DNA of 64,000 bases. It comes from DATAEE01 sp963725145. Lineage in GTDB: Bacteria; Acidobacteriota; Vicinamibacteria; Vicinamibacterales; 2-12-FULL-66-21. This document shows, piece after piece, positions 35,955-43,995 of this stretch. How positions within the stretch are numbered: the stretch's first letter is position 1; each line of letters begins with the position of its first letter. The notes under the pieces are model-generated. The model was not told where the DNA came from, ran no database searches, and saw only the letters and a list, made by a program, of their open reading frames with translations. The DNA lies in the NCBI GenBank assembly GCA_963725145.1, contig CAVRXL010000013.1:1-64000 (forward strand), written 5' to 3'. Made by a program: the position numbers and the translations under genes.

Positions 35955-37163
35955 TTACTTCTTCTTCCTCGCCATCCACCGTCCCGCGTGGATCTTGAAA
36001 TCGATGAGCTCACGCGGCGTCATGTCCTTGAAGCCGTCGGCGCGCACGTCCTTGATGAACTGGGCGTCCACCCGGTGGATTCGCATCTGGACCAGGGTGT
36101 CGACGGGGATGTCCTTGTATCCCAGTTCTTTCAGCTCGCGGATGAACTCGGGCGTCACGCGGTGGATCCGCATCTGGACCAGGTCGTCCATCGGAACGTT
36201 CTTGTAGCCCTCGGTCTGCAGCTCGCGCACGAACTCCGGCGTCACGCGGTGGATGCGTGTCTGGACGAGCTCGTCGCCGTCCAGGTTCTTGTAGCCGAGG
36301 GAGGCGAGCTCGCTGATGTGCTCCGGCGTCACGCGATGGATTCGGAACTGGACCAGCTCGTCGACCGACATGTTCGAGAAGCCCGCCTTCTTGAGCTCCG
36401 CGATGAACTCCGGCGTGGCGCGATGAATCCGCATCTGGACCAGCTGATCGACCGGCAGCTTGTCGTATCCGAGCTTCCGCAGCTCGGTGATGAACTCGGG
36501 CGTGACGCGATGGATGCGCATCTGGACCAGCTGATCAACCGGCAGGTTGTCGTATCCGAGCTTCCGCAGCTCGGCGATGAATTCCGGCGAGACGCGGTGG
36601 ATCCGCATCTCTTCGAGCCGCTCGAGCGGGAGGTCCTTGTATCCGAGCTTCTCCAGGTCCTGGATGAACGCGCGGCTCACGTCGTGAATCGCCAGCGCGA
36701 ACAGCTCGCGGTCGTTCGGCTGCGCGTCGCCGCGGCGCTTCAGAAAGGCCGTGAAGTCCGAGCTCGGCGTGAACCGGAACTCGCCGATGCCGCGTCCCTT
36801 GCGGAACGTCCCGTCGAAGTCGACGACGCCGGCATCTCGCTTGAGCTGGAACTTCGCGTCGCTCAGGTCGACGATGTCCGCCGGAAGGCCGCTGATGTTC
36901 TCGACGGGCACCGAGAAGCCCCAGTTGCTCCACTCGTGGCCCTGCATCCGGAGCTGAAACTGCAGCCGCAGCTTCGACCAGTCGTCATCCTTCGGATCCC
37001 GGGTGCCCCAGCCGGTGGGCTGGACGTCGGCGGTCCAGGTCCCGACGACAGTGGGGCGGTCGGTCTGGGCCCTTCGACTCGGCTCAGGGCGGGCCGGCTC
37101 GGCCGGGTCACCAATGACGACGGTCGACAACAGCGAAACGGCCAGTATCGGCGTGCGAAGCAT
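35955..37163 (-). CDS. Secreted protein with eight 29-residue repeats
   Basis: A 402-residue protein from ATG 37163, preceded by GGAGG at a good distance. A signal peptide (MLRTPILAVSLLSTVV) is followed by a beta-rich domain (about 36-160) and then eight tandem 29-residue repeats (about 166-397) with the consensus F-I-x-E-L-x-x-L-G-Y-x-x-L-P-V-D-x-L-V-Q-M-R-I-H-R-V-T-P-E. The repeats are probably paired helices. Similar repeats occur at the C-terminus of acidobacterial M56/BlaR1-like proteins, but no peptidase is present here. A dispersed repeat (37070-37090) contributes EPSRRAQ just after the signal peptide. The C-terminus is basic (ARKKK). Function unknown; binding of peptide or envelope polymer is possible. 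Confidence 0.85.
   Translation of the reverse strand: MLRTPILAVSLLSTVVIGDPAEPARPEPSRRAQTDRPTVVGTWTADVQPTGWGTRDPKDDDWSKLRLQFQLRMQGHEWSNWGFSVPVENISGLPADIVDLSDAKFQLKRDAGVVDFDGTFRKGRGIGEFRFTPSSDFTAFLKRRGDAQPNDRELFALAIHDVSRAFIQDLEKLGYKDLPLERLEEMRIHRVSPEFIAELRKLGYDNLPVDQLVQMRIHRVTPEFITELRKLGYDKLPVDQLVQMRIHRATPEFIAELKKAGFSNMSVDELVQFRIHRVTPEHISELASLGYKNLDGDELVQTRIHRVTPEFVRELQTEGYKNVPMDDLVQMRIHRVTPEFIRELKELGYKDIPVDTLVQMRIHRVDAQFIKDVRADGFKDMTPRELIDFKIHAGRWMARKKK
37070..37090. repeat. Dispersed repeat CCCTTCGAC-TCGGC-TCAGGGC
   Basis: An imperfect palindrome in the 5' coding part of the repeat protein. The same element with TACGC in the middle occurs at 41082-41102 inside another gene. Both are read in frame. 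Confidence 0.65.
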
Positions 37164-37206
37164 GAAGATCGCCTCCGGGGGATTTGGATGTACCCGGGGA
37201 GAGAAG

Positions 37207-37273
37207 GGTTTACCTTTGGAGGCCACAGAGGATTAGGAGACACAGAGAAAGGCGGGGACGAAGAGACACACTA
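37207..37273. repeat. ACAGAG/ACACAGAG repeat array, left of the IS
   Basis: Degenerate units such as CCACAGAGGATTAGGAGACAC and GACACAGAGAAAG. The same array continues directly on the other side of the insertion sequence (38641-38668), so the IS probably landed inside it. Confidence 0.65.
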
Positions 37274-37289
37274 GAAAGGGCCCCTCGAG

Positions 37290-37545
37290 TCAAGACACAC
37301 GTCGAGTGAGCGGAGCGCGCCGGCTTATCAAGCCATCCGGCGCGCGCAGCGAACGGGTGATGTCGCCGGCCGACCGAGACGGTTCGTTCACGCATGCTTC
37401 GGGCACCTGACGTCTGCGATGCATCTATCCGAACACGCCCGCGTGCGTGTTCACTCTCAGGTTGGCCCACGGGTGGGGTCATTCAGAGATCGACGGCGGC
37501 ACCGTGCCGCCGTCATGCGTCTCACCGACGCACCACCCGTGGAGA
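37290..37545 (-). ncRNA. Candidate bridge/seek guide RNA of the IS110-family element
   Basis: The 3' non-coding region has strong inverted repeats: GCGCGCCGG/CCGGCGCGC (37315-37323 with 37337-37345), GAACACGC/GCGTGTTC (37431-37438 with 37445-37452), and a nested pair with outer stem CCACGGGTGG/CCACCCGTGG (37467-37476 with 37533-37542) and inner hairpin GACGGCGGCA/TGCCGCCGTC (37492-37501 with 37505-37514). The nested pair has an internal loop with two unpaired strands, the geometry of guide loops in known IS110-family RNAs. IS1111-type elements carry this RNA downstream of the transposase, which fits. Boundaries are approximate and transcription is not shown. Confidence 0.6.
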
Positions 37546-37550
37546 GGACG

Positions 37551-38555
37551 TCAGACGCTGCCGTCGCGTCGTGGCCACATCGCCACGACGTCATCACACA
37601 GCACGCGGGCCAGCGCCACGCGCGCGATGTTCGCACCTTTTCGCACCGCCAGCCGGCGGGCCCACCGTCCGGTGGCGTCCGCGCGTTTCATCGCGTGCAT
37701 CGCCGCTTCCACCAACGCCCAGCGCAACCACGGCGAGCCCTCACGCGTGATCCGCCCGTGATAGGTGCGGTCGGCGCTGCGATCCACGCGTGGCACGAGC
37801 CCGGCGTAGCTGGCCAACGCCGGGCCGCGTTCAAACCGGGCGATGTCACCGACTTCCGCGCGAATCGTCAACGCCAGTACCGGGCCCAGGCCCCTCAGGC
37901 CCGTCAAGGCGACGGCGATCGGATCCGCCGCGGCGCGCTGTTTCACCTCCGCGTCGGCGGCCTGCGCGTCCGTCTGGACCTCGCGATACAACCGCTCGAG
38001 CCGCCGCAGACTGCGGTCGGCGTCGGGCGGCAGTTGCACCTGCGCGAGCCACGCCAGCGCCCGCGGGGCATACAGCCGGTGCCCCGGTGGCTCGCCCGCA
38101 TCGGTCCGCAACAGCAGCGACCGGATCATCTGCGCCAGACGCGTGCGGAGCCGCACCACTTGATGGCGTCCGCGACACACCTCGCGCAGCGCACGGATGG
38201 CCGGCGGCGGGATGTAGATGCTGACCACGCTCTCGCGCCGCAGGGCATCGGCAAGCCGCCGGGCGTCGAGCCGATCGGTCTTTGCGGCGAAGCCAGCTTT
38301 CAGCTTCGTCTTGCGCGGGTCGACGACACAGACCGGCGCGCCGGTCGGCGCCAGCGCATCGACGAACGCCCAGGTCGGGCCGCTCGCTTCCACCGCGATC
38401 GCCTGGTCCGGCCCCACGCCGCGCGCGATGAAACGCGCGATCCCGTCGGTCGTCCGCGGGAAGCGGCCTTCCCACGACCGCTCGCCCGTGGGCGTCACCA
38501 CACAGGCCTGGAAGAACGCTTTGTGCAAGTCAACGCCGATATACTCTCGATTCAT
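37551..38555 (-). CDS. IS110-family transposase (recombinase)
   Basis: A 334-residue enzyme from ATG 38555, with GGAGG 7 bases upstream; longer frames run into the flanking repeat and are rejected. The RuvC-like N-terminal domain shows Asp9 (YIGVDLHK), Glu56 (AIAVEASG), Asp94 and Asp97 (KTDRLDARRLA), the DEDD set. A coiled-coil region follows (about 175-210), then a Transposase_20 domain (LTGLRGLGPVLALTIRAEVG, LASYAGLVPRVDRS, REGSPWLRWAL) with Ser260 as the likely nucleophile. No frameshift or missing key residue is seen, so the element may be active. These enzymes use an element-encoded RNA to pair donor and target DNA. Confidence 0.95.
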   Translation of the reverse strand: MNREYIGVDLHKAFFQACVVTPTGERSWEGRFPRTTDGIARFIARGVGPDQAIAVEASGPTWAFVDALAPTGAPVCVVDPRKTKLKAGFAAKTDRLDARRLADALRRESVVSIYIPPPAIRALREVCRGRHQVVRLRTRLAQMIRSLLLRTDAGEPPGHRLYAPRALAWLAQVQLPPDADRSLRRLERLYREVQTDAQAADAEVKQRAAADPIAVALTGLRGLGPVLALTIRAEVGDIARFERGPALASYAGLVPRVDRSADRTYHGRITREGSPWLRWALVEAAMHAMKRADATGRWARRLAVRKGANIARVALARVLCDDVVAMWPRRDGSV

Positions 38556-38640
38556 GGGCTGTCCTCCTCTCACAGCCCGGAGCATGCGTGTTGGAACGAC
38601 CGCATTATCTCCGGCGCCGCGAGTGGGTGGCGGCCCTTTC

Positions 38641-38668
38641 ATCTGACAGAGACACAGAGACGCAGAGG
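38641..38668. repeat. ACAGAG repeat array, right of the IS
   Basis: GACAGAGACACAGAGACGC followed by AGAGG. Related copies in the opposite sense occur at 38722-38742 and 38999-39070 (CTCTGTGTCTCTGTG units). Confidence 0.7.
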
Positions 38669-38731
38669 CTTTAAGCGCTGGCAACCCGACAACCCGGGAA
38701 CGGGCCCACCAGGCGGCCCGGCCTCTGTGTC

Positions 38732-38892
38732 TCAGTCTCTCTCTGGTGCTTTGGTTCCGGCTTTTGGGGCTGACATACTCTCTTCCTCCCCCGCGTCAAC
38801 CTCACCGTTGGCGACGCGCATGATTCCGTCCTTCAGAACCGGCGCGCAGAAGTTCAAAACGAGCCCTACCGGGTTCGCGCCCAGTCCGCGGC
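38732..38892 (-). pseudogene. 3' remnant of a GxxExxY-like gene
   Basis: The minus strand reads LGANPVGLVLNFCAPVLKDG then IMRVANGEVDAGEEES and a stop at 38734-38732. The segment resembles the C-terminus of GxxExxY-family proteins (usually ...LGLLINFNVPLLKDGI-R-V-N). No start and no conserved GxxExxY core precede it; upstream the minus strand (38900-39060) has a piece reading TETQRQSAVGGVFMEAA, as at the start of such genes beside DTETQR-type repeats. An internal deletion would explain both pieces. Identification is by remembered family pattern, so it is tentative. The remaining part of the 38641-39148 gap holds only repeats. Confidence 0.45.
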
Positions 38893-38998
38893 ATCAAGGC
38901 TACGGCCCGGCTACGCCGGGCCGCTCGACGTGACGGGCTCCAGGTCTGTAGTCCTCGCCCTCCTCAGCCGCTTCCATGAAAACTCCACCGACTGCTGA

Positions 38999-39070
38999 TT
39001 GCCTCTGTGTCTCTGTGTCTCTGTGCCTCATCGTCCCCGGTCTTCTCTGTGTCCTCTCTTCCCTCCGCGT
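38999..39070. repeat. CTCTGTGTCTCTGTG repeat array
   Basis: Tandem CTCTGTGT units followed by degenerate copies. The complement encodes the RHRDTETQR-type peptide often fused to the N-terminus of nearby ORFs. Confidence 0.75.
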
Positions 39071-39148
39071 CTCCAGGGCGCACAACGTTCCAAAAGATGC
39101 CGTTTTGGACAAGACGTCCCGGCCTCGGCCGCCATACAGTCCGGCCGC

Positions 39149-39694
39149 ATGAGACGAATCCTGGCGGCTGTCACGCTCGCATCGCTCGCGGCGCTCGTCG
39201 GTCCCGGCACACGAACGACCGCCTCAGGCGTGGCGGCGTTCGTCACCGGCGGTGGCGAATACGTCGTACCACCTCCTAACGACATCCAAGCGCAGTTTGG
39301 CTTCCTCGCTCTCGCGAGCGCCGACGGCGATGCAGTCGGGGTGTTCCGTCATCGCGGGACGATCCAGGGTCTGACCTTCGATTTCACCGGACGTGTGACC
39401 TGCCTCAGCGTCGACCCTGTCAACAACCGGGCATGGATCGGCGGGGTCATCACGAGAAACCGATCGACCCATCCACTGCTCACGACGCCGGTCCATCAGG
39501 TCGGCCGCGACATCTGGTTCCGCGTCGTGGATTACGGATCCGTTCACTCGAGCGTGGCGGACAGGACGACGTTCGTCGGGTTCGAGAACAACCCGGATAT
39601 TCCTTCGTCTCAGTTCTACTGCGACACGATGCCCTGGCCGGCCGATGATGCGCGGACGTGGGAGGTCGCCGGGTTCGTGAAGGTCAACAACTAA
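39149..39694 (+). CDS. Secreted hypothetical protein
   Basis: 181 residues from ATG 39149. The signal peptide is MRRILAAVTLASLAALVGPG. The mature part is beta-rich (AAFVTGGGEYVVPPP, FGFLALASADGDAVGVF, GLTFDFTGRVTCLSVDPVN, NRAWIGGVITRN) with two Cys residues (in VTCLS and FYCDT) that could form a disulfide. I have no function for it. Comparable small exported beta proteins occur in acidobacteria and actinobacteria. An earlier in-frame start would add only peptide from the CTCTGTG repeat and is rejected. Confidence 0.75.
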   Translation: MRRILAAVTLASLAALVGPGTRTTASGVAAFVTGGGEYVVPPPNDIQAQFGFLALASADGDAVGVFRHRGTIQGLTFDFTGRVTCLSVDPVNNRAWIGGVITRNRSTHPLLTTPVHQVGRDIWFRVVDYGSVHSSVADRTTFVGFENNPDIPSSQFYCDTMPWPADDARTWEVAGFVKVNN

Positions 39695-39707
39695 GGCTTC
39701 GCTTACA

Positions 39708-39730
39708 GCAGCCCTGAAGGGCTGCGCTAC
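39708..39730. repeat. REP-like palindrome
   Basis: GCAGCCCTGAAGGGCTGC plus GCTAC, between the secreted protein and the convergent AraC-type gene; it ends as the AraC-type reading frame's stop codon region begins. Confidence 0.8.
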
Positions 39731-40563
39731 TCGCAGGAATCGAGCCTCGTGCTGCGGCGGAAACTGGCAGGCGGCGCGCCGAACTGGCGCCGGAAGGCCC
39801 GCGTGAAGTGGCTCTGATCGGCGAAGCCGGCGGCGAGCGCGATCTCGGCGATCGGCGTATCCATCGACGCGAGCCGCTCCGCCGCCCAGTCGAGCCGCCG
39901 CCGCCGCACGTACGACGCAACCGACCGGCCCTGATGGCGCCGGAACGTGCGCACCAGGTGTCCCGGATGCACTCCGGCGATTCCGGTGAGCGCCGCGAGA
40001 TCCGGAGGGTCGAGGACGTGCGCCTGGAGGTAGTCGATGACCCTCCGGAGCCAGAGGGGCGGACGTCGGCGTCCGGACGCCCGTCCCTCCATTCGTACCG
40101 CCGATGCGACGAGCTCGAGCGCCAGCGCCTCGATCGCGAGCGGCGAGGTCGCGTCGGGATACCGGATCTCGGCCGACAGACGCCGCGCGAGCGTGTGCGG
40201 AAGCGGCGCCTGGACGTGGTTGATGTCGGTCAGCAGAGTCCCGCACGCGCGCAACGTCTCTGCGCGCGCGATCGGATCGGGTTGGATGATAAGCACGCGA
40301 GCGCCAGCCGGCCCGAAATGATTCCCGTGCCGCTGGCCCGCGGGCTCTGTGAGGAGCATGCCCGGCGTGCTCTCTCGCGGGCGTCCGTCCATCACGGAAT
40401 CCCAGCCCCCGCCGAGCGTGACCGCGACGACGGTCCGATCGTGATGGTGAGGCTCCAGGACGAGCCCCGGCGGAAACCAGACGTCGCTCACGAGGAAGCC
40501 GCCGTGATCCGCGTTTCGGAATCGCGGGCTGCCAAGCGAGACGGGGTCGGATGGTCTGGCCAC
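39727..40563 (-). CDS. AraC-family transcriptional regulator
   Basis: About 278 residues from GTG 40563, which is the best in-frame start that gives a normal AraC length; the longer frame runs through the divergent gene and is rejected. The N-terminal cupin-like sensing domain has PPGLVLEPHHHDRTVVAV. The C-terminal double HTH is clear: DLAALTGIAGVHPGHLVRTF and PIAEIALAAGFADQSHFTR then AFRRQFGAPPASFRR. Target genes unknown. It is divergent from the winged-helix/PD40 protein at 40716, and the 150-base gap could hold shared control sites. Confidence 0.88.
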   Translation of the reverse strand: MARPSDPVSLGSPRFRNADHGGFLVSDVWFPPGLVLEPHHHDRTVVAVTLGGGWDSVMDGRPRESTPGMLLTEPAGQRHGNHFGPAGARVLIIQPDPIARAETLRACGTLLTDINHVQAPLPHTLARRLSAEIRYPDATSPLAIEALALELVASAVRMEGRASGRRRPPLWLRRVIDYLQAHVLDPPDLAALTGIAGVHPGHLVRTFRRHQGRSVASYVRRRRLDWAAERLASMDTPIAEIALAAGFADQSHFTRAFRRQFGAPPASFRRSTRLDSCE

Positions 40564-40715
40564 GAGCGGATCCTGCAGCGAAACGGTAGCGCGGACAACT
40601 CTTGATCCGCAAGCGACGTCCGGCGCGGGACGAAAGGGCAGATTACCGGCACGAAGCGTGTGACTTTTCCCTGATCGCCCGGCGCACTCGGGCGAGTCGT
40701 TACAATTGATCTTCC

Positions 40716-42872
40716 ATGGCGGATCAGGACCCCTCGCCATCCCTCGTCTTCCACCCCTCGGCACGGCGCATCGTCCGGTTCGGCGCGTTCCGCATGGACC
40801 TGACCGACGGCACCCTGTGGCGGGAGGGCGAGGAGATCCGCCTCCCACCCAGGGCGCTGGCGTTGCTGCAGCATCTGGTCGAGCGCGCCGGCCGCGTCGT
40901 CTCCAAACAGGCGCTGATGGATGCCGCATGGAAGGATGCGCACGTCAGCGAGACGTCGCTGACCGAGGCGATCGGTGTCATTCGCCAGATGCTCGGCGAC
41001 GATCCGCAGCAGCCGCAGTTCATCCAGACGGTCCACCGCCGCGGGTATCGTTTCATCGCTCCCATCGCGGTCGATGGCGCTCCCTTCGACTACGCTCAGG
41101 GCAAGTCTGCCGTGATTCGGATGGCGCCCGACGCCGAGCCGCAGGAAGGGCGCAAACGTTTTCCTGGACTGCTCGTCGGTGCGCTCGCGACGATGGTGCT
41201 GCTTGGCGCCGCGGCGATCGTGTGGCTCGGGCCCTGGCGGCGCGGTGCGGAGCGCGTGACGCGCGCCACCATCACGCTTCCCGCCGACCAGGCGCCGGCG
41301 CCCGGCCTGAATGCCCATCCAGTCGTGGCCATTTCCCCGGATGGCGAGCGTATCGTCTACACCGCGGGCTCGACCGGTTCGTATCAGTTGTTCCTGAGGC
41401 GGATGGACCAGTTCGAGGCGACGCCGATCCCCGGCACGCGCGGAGGGCACGGTCCGTTCTTCTCGCCCGACGGCCGCTCCGTCGCGTACTTCCAGGACCG
41501 GGCGCTCAAACGCGTATCGCTCGACGGCGGCGAGATCATCACGATCGCCTCGGCCCCGGGAGGCTTCGGCGGGACGTGGATCGAAGATGGCACGATCGTT
41601 TTTGCGCCCGAAGCGATGGGTGGCCTGGTGAGGGTGCCGGACGCCGGCGGGACGCCGACGCAGCTGCCGCGGCCCACGACGGGCTGCGGCTACCGGTGGC
41701 CGTCAGCCGCGGCTGACGGCGATACCATCATCGCGACCAGGTGGCCCTCGAGCGTGTTGACGGCGGCGGTCGTTGCCATCTCGATCAAAAGCGGAACCGA
41801 GCGGGTCATCGCCGAGCGCGCGACGTTCGGCCGCTACGTGCCGACCGGGCACGTCGTGTTCCTGCGCCAGGGCGAGCTGCACGCCACGCCGTTCACGCCA
41901 GGCGGCGGTTCAGGCCAGTTCAAGACCGTTCTTCCGGACGTCATGACCGGCGCGACCGGCGCGGGCCAGTTCGGGTTCTCGCCCGCGGGAACGCTCCTGT
42001 ATCTGCCGGACACGCCCGAGCGCACGCGGCGGTTGCTCGCCATCGTCGACAGGCAAGGGCGCTCGACCGACTTGCCGCTTCCGGGCCGCCCATATCAGAA
42101 CATCTCGACGTGCGGAGAACGGTTCGCCGTCACGATCAGCGAGCGCGGCGCTTCGGACATCTGGACGGGGCGCGTCGATCGGACGACGCTCAGCCGGCTG
42201 ACGTCTGACGGGTTGAATATCGAACCGGTCTGGACGCCGGACTGCCAGACGCTGACGTTCTCGTCGAGCCAGACCGGTGTGATGAACATCTACCGGAAAC
42301 CGGCCGACGGCTCCGGTGAAGCGCAGCGCATCGTGGAAGGGCCGCAAACGCTCGCTGCGGGGTCGTGGACGCCCGATGGAGCGCGCCTGTTGCATTGGCA
42401 GGTGGGGGGCGAGACGCGCGCCGATATCTGGATTCTCGATCGGGACAGCGGCCGCCGCCGGCCGCTCGTCTCGACGCGCGCGACCGAATCGGTGCCGCGC
42501 GTGTCGCCCGACGGCCGACGGTTCGCGTATCAGTCAGACGAATCAGGACGCGCGGAGATCTATCTCGGATCACTCGAAGGGACCGGGCGCATCCAGGTGT
42601 CGTCGGAGGGAGGAACGTGGCCGTCGTGGTCCGTCGACGGCCGCGAGCTCTACTACCAACAGACCCGATCGATCATGCGCGTCGCGATGCCCGAAGCGCC
42701 CGATGGCGCTCCGAGCGATCCGCAACAAGTGTTCACCGATCCCGATCTCGTCACGTTCCGTCCGACGCCCACAGGCTTTCTCATCGTCCGCCGGACCGCC
42801 GAACACCTCCCGCTGACGAAGCTGAACCTAGTCGTAAATTGGTTCGCGGAGCTGCGCCGCCAGAGCCCTTAG
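40716..42872 (+). CDS. Winged-helix DNA-binding protein with TM segment and PD40 propeller
   Basis: 718 residues. An OmpR/PhoB-type winged helix (about 17-115: RLPPRALALLQHLVERAGRV, TVHRRGYRFIAPI) is followed by a linker containing PFDYAQGKS, encoded by a dispersed repeat (41082-41102), one membrane segment (GLLVGALATMVLLGAAAIVW), and a propeller with repeats such as ISPDGERIVYT, FSPDGRSVAYF, VSPDGRRFAYQ and WSVDGRELYYQ. It is the same CadC-like plan as the protein at 9243. Its last 92 bases overlap the end of the convergent PEGA gene on the other strand, an unusually deep overlap. Confidence 0.88.
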   Translation: MADQDPSPSLVFHPSARRIVRFGAFRMDLTDGTLWREGEEIRLPPRALALLQHLVERAGRVVSKQALMDAAWKDAHVSETSLTEAIGVIRQMLGDDPQQPQFIQTVHRRGYRFIAPIAVDGAPFDYAQGKSAVIRMAPDAEPQEGRKRFPGLLVGALATMVLLGAAAIVWLGPWRRGAERVTRATITLPADQAPAPGLNAHPVVAISPDGERIVYTAGSTGSYQLFLRRMDQFEATPIPGTRGGHGPFFSPDGRSVAYFQDRALKRVSLDGGEIITIASAPGGFGGTWIEDGTIVFAPEAMGGLVRVPDAGGTPTQLPRPTTGCGYRWPSAAADGDTIIATRWPSSVLTAAVVAISIKSGTERVIAERATFGRYVPTGHVVFLRQGELHATPFTPGGGSGQFKTVLPDVMTGATGAGQFGFSPAGTLLYLPDTPERTRRLLAIVDRQGRSTDLPLPGRPYQNISTCGERFAVTISERGASDIWTGRVDRTTLSRLTSDGLNIEPVWTPDCQTLTFSSSQTGVMNIYRKPADGSGEAQRIVEGPQTLAAGSWTPDGARLLHWQVGGETRADIWILDRDSGRRRPLVSTRATESVPRVSPDGRRFAYQSDESGRAEIYLGSLEGTGRIQVSSEGGTWPSWSVDGRELYYQQTRSIMRVAMPEAPDGAPSDPQQVFTDPDLVTFRPTPTGFLIVRRTAEHLPLTKLNLVVNWFAELRRQSP
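41082..41102. repeat. Dispersed repeat CCCTTCGAC-TACGC-TCAGGGC
   Basis: Second copy of the element at 37070-37090. It lies in the linker between DNA-binding domain and membrane segment and is read in frame as PFDYAQGK. Confidence 0.65.
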
Positions 42873-43878
42873 TCAGGCTGACGTTGAGCGACGCGGCTTC
42901 GCTCGCTCGGATGTTCACGGTCGTCTCGTACGGCTCGAGGCCTTCTCTGCGAATCTCGACCAGATGCGGTCCTTCGGAGAGCTCGATCACCAGCCGCTCG
43001 CGTGAGCCGGAGAACTCCCAGCGCTCGCCGTCCACGAACACCTCGGCGTCCGACGGCTGCACGCGAATCGAGAGCGTTCCGAATCGGCTCGACCTCTCGT
43101 CATCGCGATCGCGCGGCGGGTATCGAGACATCCGCTCTTCGCGCTCGCGTGGAGAAGCCGGCGCAGGCGCCGGCGCCGGCCGCTGCGGCGCAGCTTCGCC
43201 GGGGCCGAGCGGCTCCATCGCCCGCTGTATCTTGTACCCCTCGCGCGGGCTTACGTACAGCTTCTCGGTAAACGGCCGGTATTGTTCGTGATAAACGGTG
43301 ATCTCGCGTCCGCCCGGCTCGACGTGCAGGCGCTGGAATGTTCCATCAAAGGAGTCCACGCGTCCCGCGAGCCGGCCATCCACGTACACCTCGGCGTCGC
43401 GCGGCGTCACCTGAAGCCGAAGCGAGCTCGAATTGTCGTAGTAGTACGGCGCGTACGGGTATCCGCCGTAGTATCCCCCCGGGTAACCGCCGTAGCCGTA
43501 GTAGGGATATCCGTAACCGTGGCCGTATCCGTATCCGGGATAGCCGTACCCGAAGCCCACCCCGAAGCCGAACCCGTAACCAAAGCCCACGCCGACGCTG
43601 AACCCGGGGTAGAAGCCAGGGTAGTAGAAACCTGGATAGAAGCCCCCGTAGTAGCGCGGGTAGTACCCATAACGGGGGTAGTAGTACCGCCCGTAGCCCG
43701 GATAGTTGTAGCGCGGACCGGGGTAGGGCCGCCCGACAGGTCCGCGGGGCACCGCCCTTGAAACCGCTTGTCCAGAACCTCCGCGACGAGCCCGTTGCGC
43801 CTCGGCGATTGAAGGAGTGAGCGCTGCCAGCCAAGCCACGATCAAGCAGCCAAGGATGAGTGGAGTTCGTTTCCGCAC
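42781..43878 (-). CDS. Secreted Tyr/Gly-rich protein with PEGA domains
   Basis: 365 residues. A signal peptide (LILGCLIVAWLAALTPSIAEA) is followed by ~110 residues of very low complexity made of Tyr, Gly, Pro and Phe (about 52-147), then a PEGA-type beta domain (LRLQVTPRDAEVYVDGRLAG), a Pro/Ala/Arg/Glu-rich charged linker, and a second PEGA domain (LSIRVQPSDAEVFVDGERW). PEGA domains are common in surface or envelope proteins. The Tyr/Gly-rich part may be an aggregating or adhesive segment. The C-terminus (SASSAGGVRRSGGR) lies in the overlap with the convergent PD40 gene. Confidence 0.85.
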   Translation of the reverse strand: MRKRTPLILGCLIVAWLAALTPSIAEAQRARRGGSGQAVSRAVPRGPVGRPYPGPRYNYPGYGRYYYPRYGYYPRYYGGFYPGFYYPGFYPGFSVGVGFGYGFGFGVGFGYGYPGYGYGHGYGYPYYGYGGYPGGYYGGYPYAPYYYDNSSSLRLQVTPRDAEVYVDGRLAGRVDSFDGTFQRLHVEPGGREITVYHEQYRPFTEKLYVSPREGYKIQRAMEPLGPGEAAPQRPAPAPAPASPREREERMSRYPPRDRDDERSSRFGTLSIRVQPSDAEVFVDGERWEFSGSRERLVIELSEGPHLVEIRREGLEPYETTVNIRASEAASLNVSLTKGSGGAAPRTNLRLGSASSAGGVRRSGGR

Positions 43879-43995
43879 GGGGCCTCGCTTTGGCAGGTGC
43901 TGGCAGAACAGCCGAGGGCGGCGGCTGCGGACCCTATTCTAGATCACTTGGGGGGCTTGGGGGATGGGGCTTGGGGCATTGGGCGGATGGGCTCG

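Larger units (their letters stand above)
37274..38640 (-). mobile_element. IS110-family insertion sequence, IS1111-type
   Basis: About 1.37 kb bounded by GAAAGGGCC (37274-37282) and its complement GGCCCTTTC (38632-38640). It contains one transposase gene. The 3' non-coding part (37274-37550, 277 bases) is much longer than the 5' part (85 bases), as in the IS1111 group, whose inverted repeats are subterminal. The true ends may therefore lie a few bases outside. A CT dinucleotide occurs just outside both repeats (left CACTA, right ATCTG), which could be the crossover core. Flanks are the ACAGAG repeat array on both sides. Confidence 0.8.
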
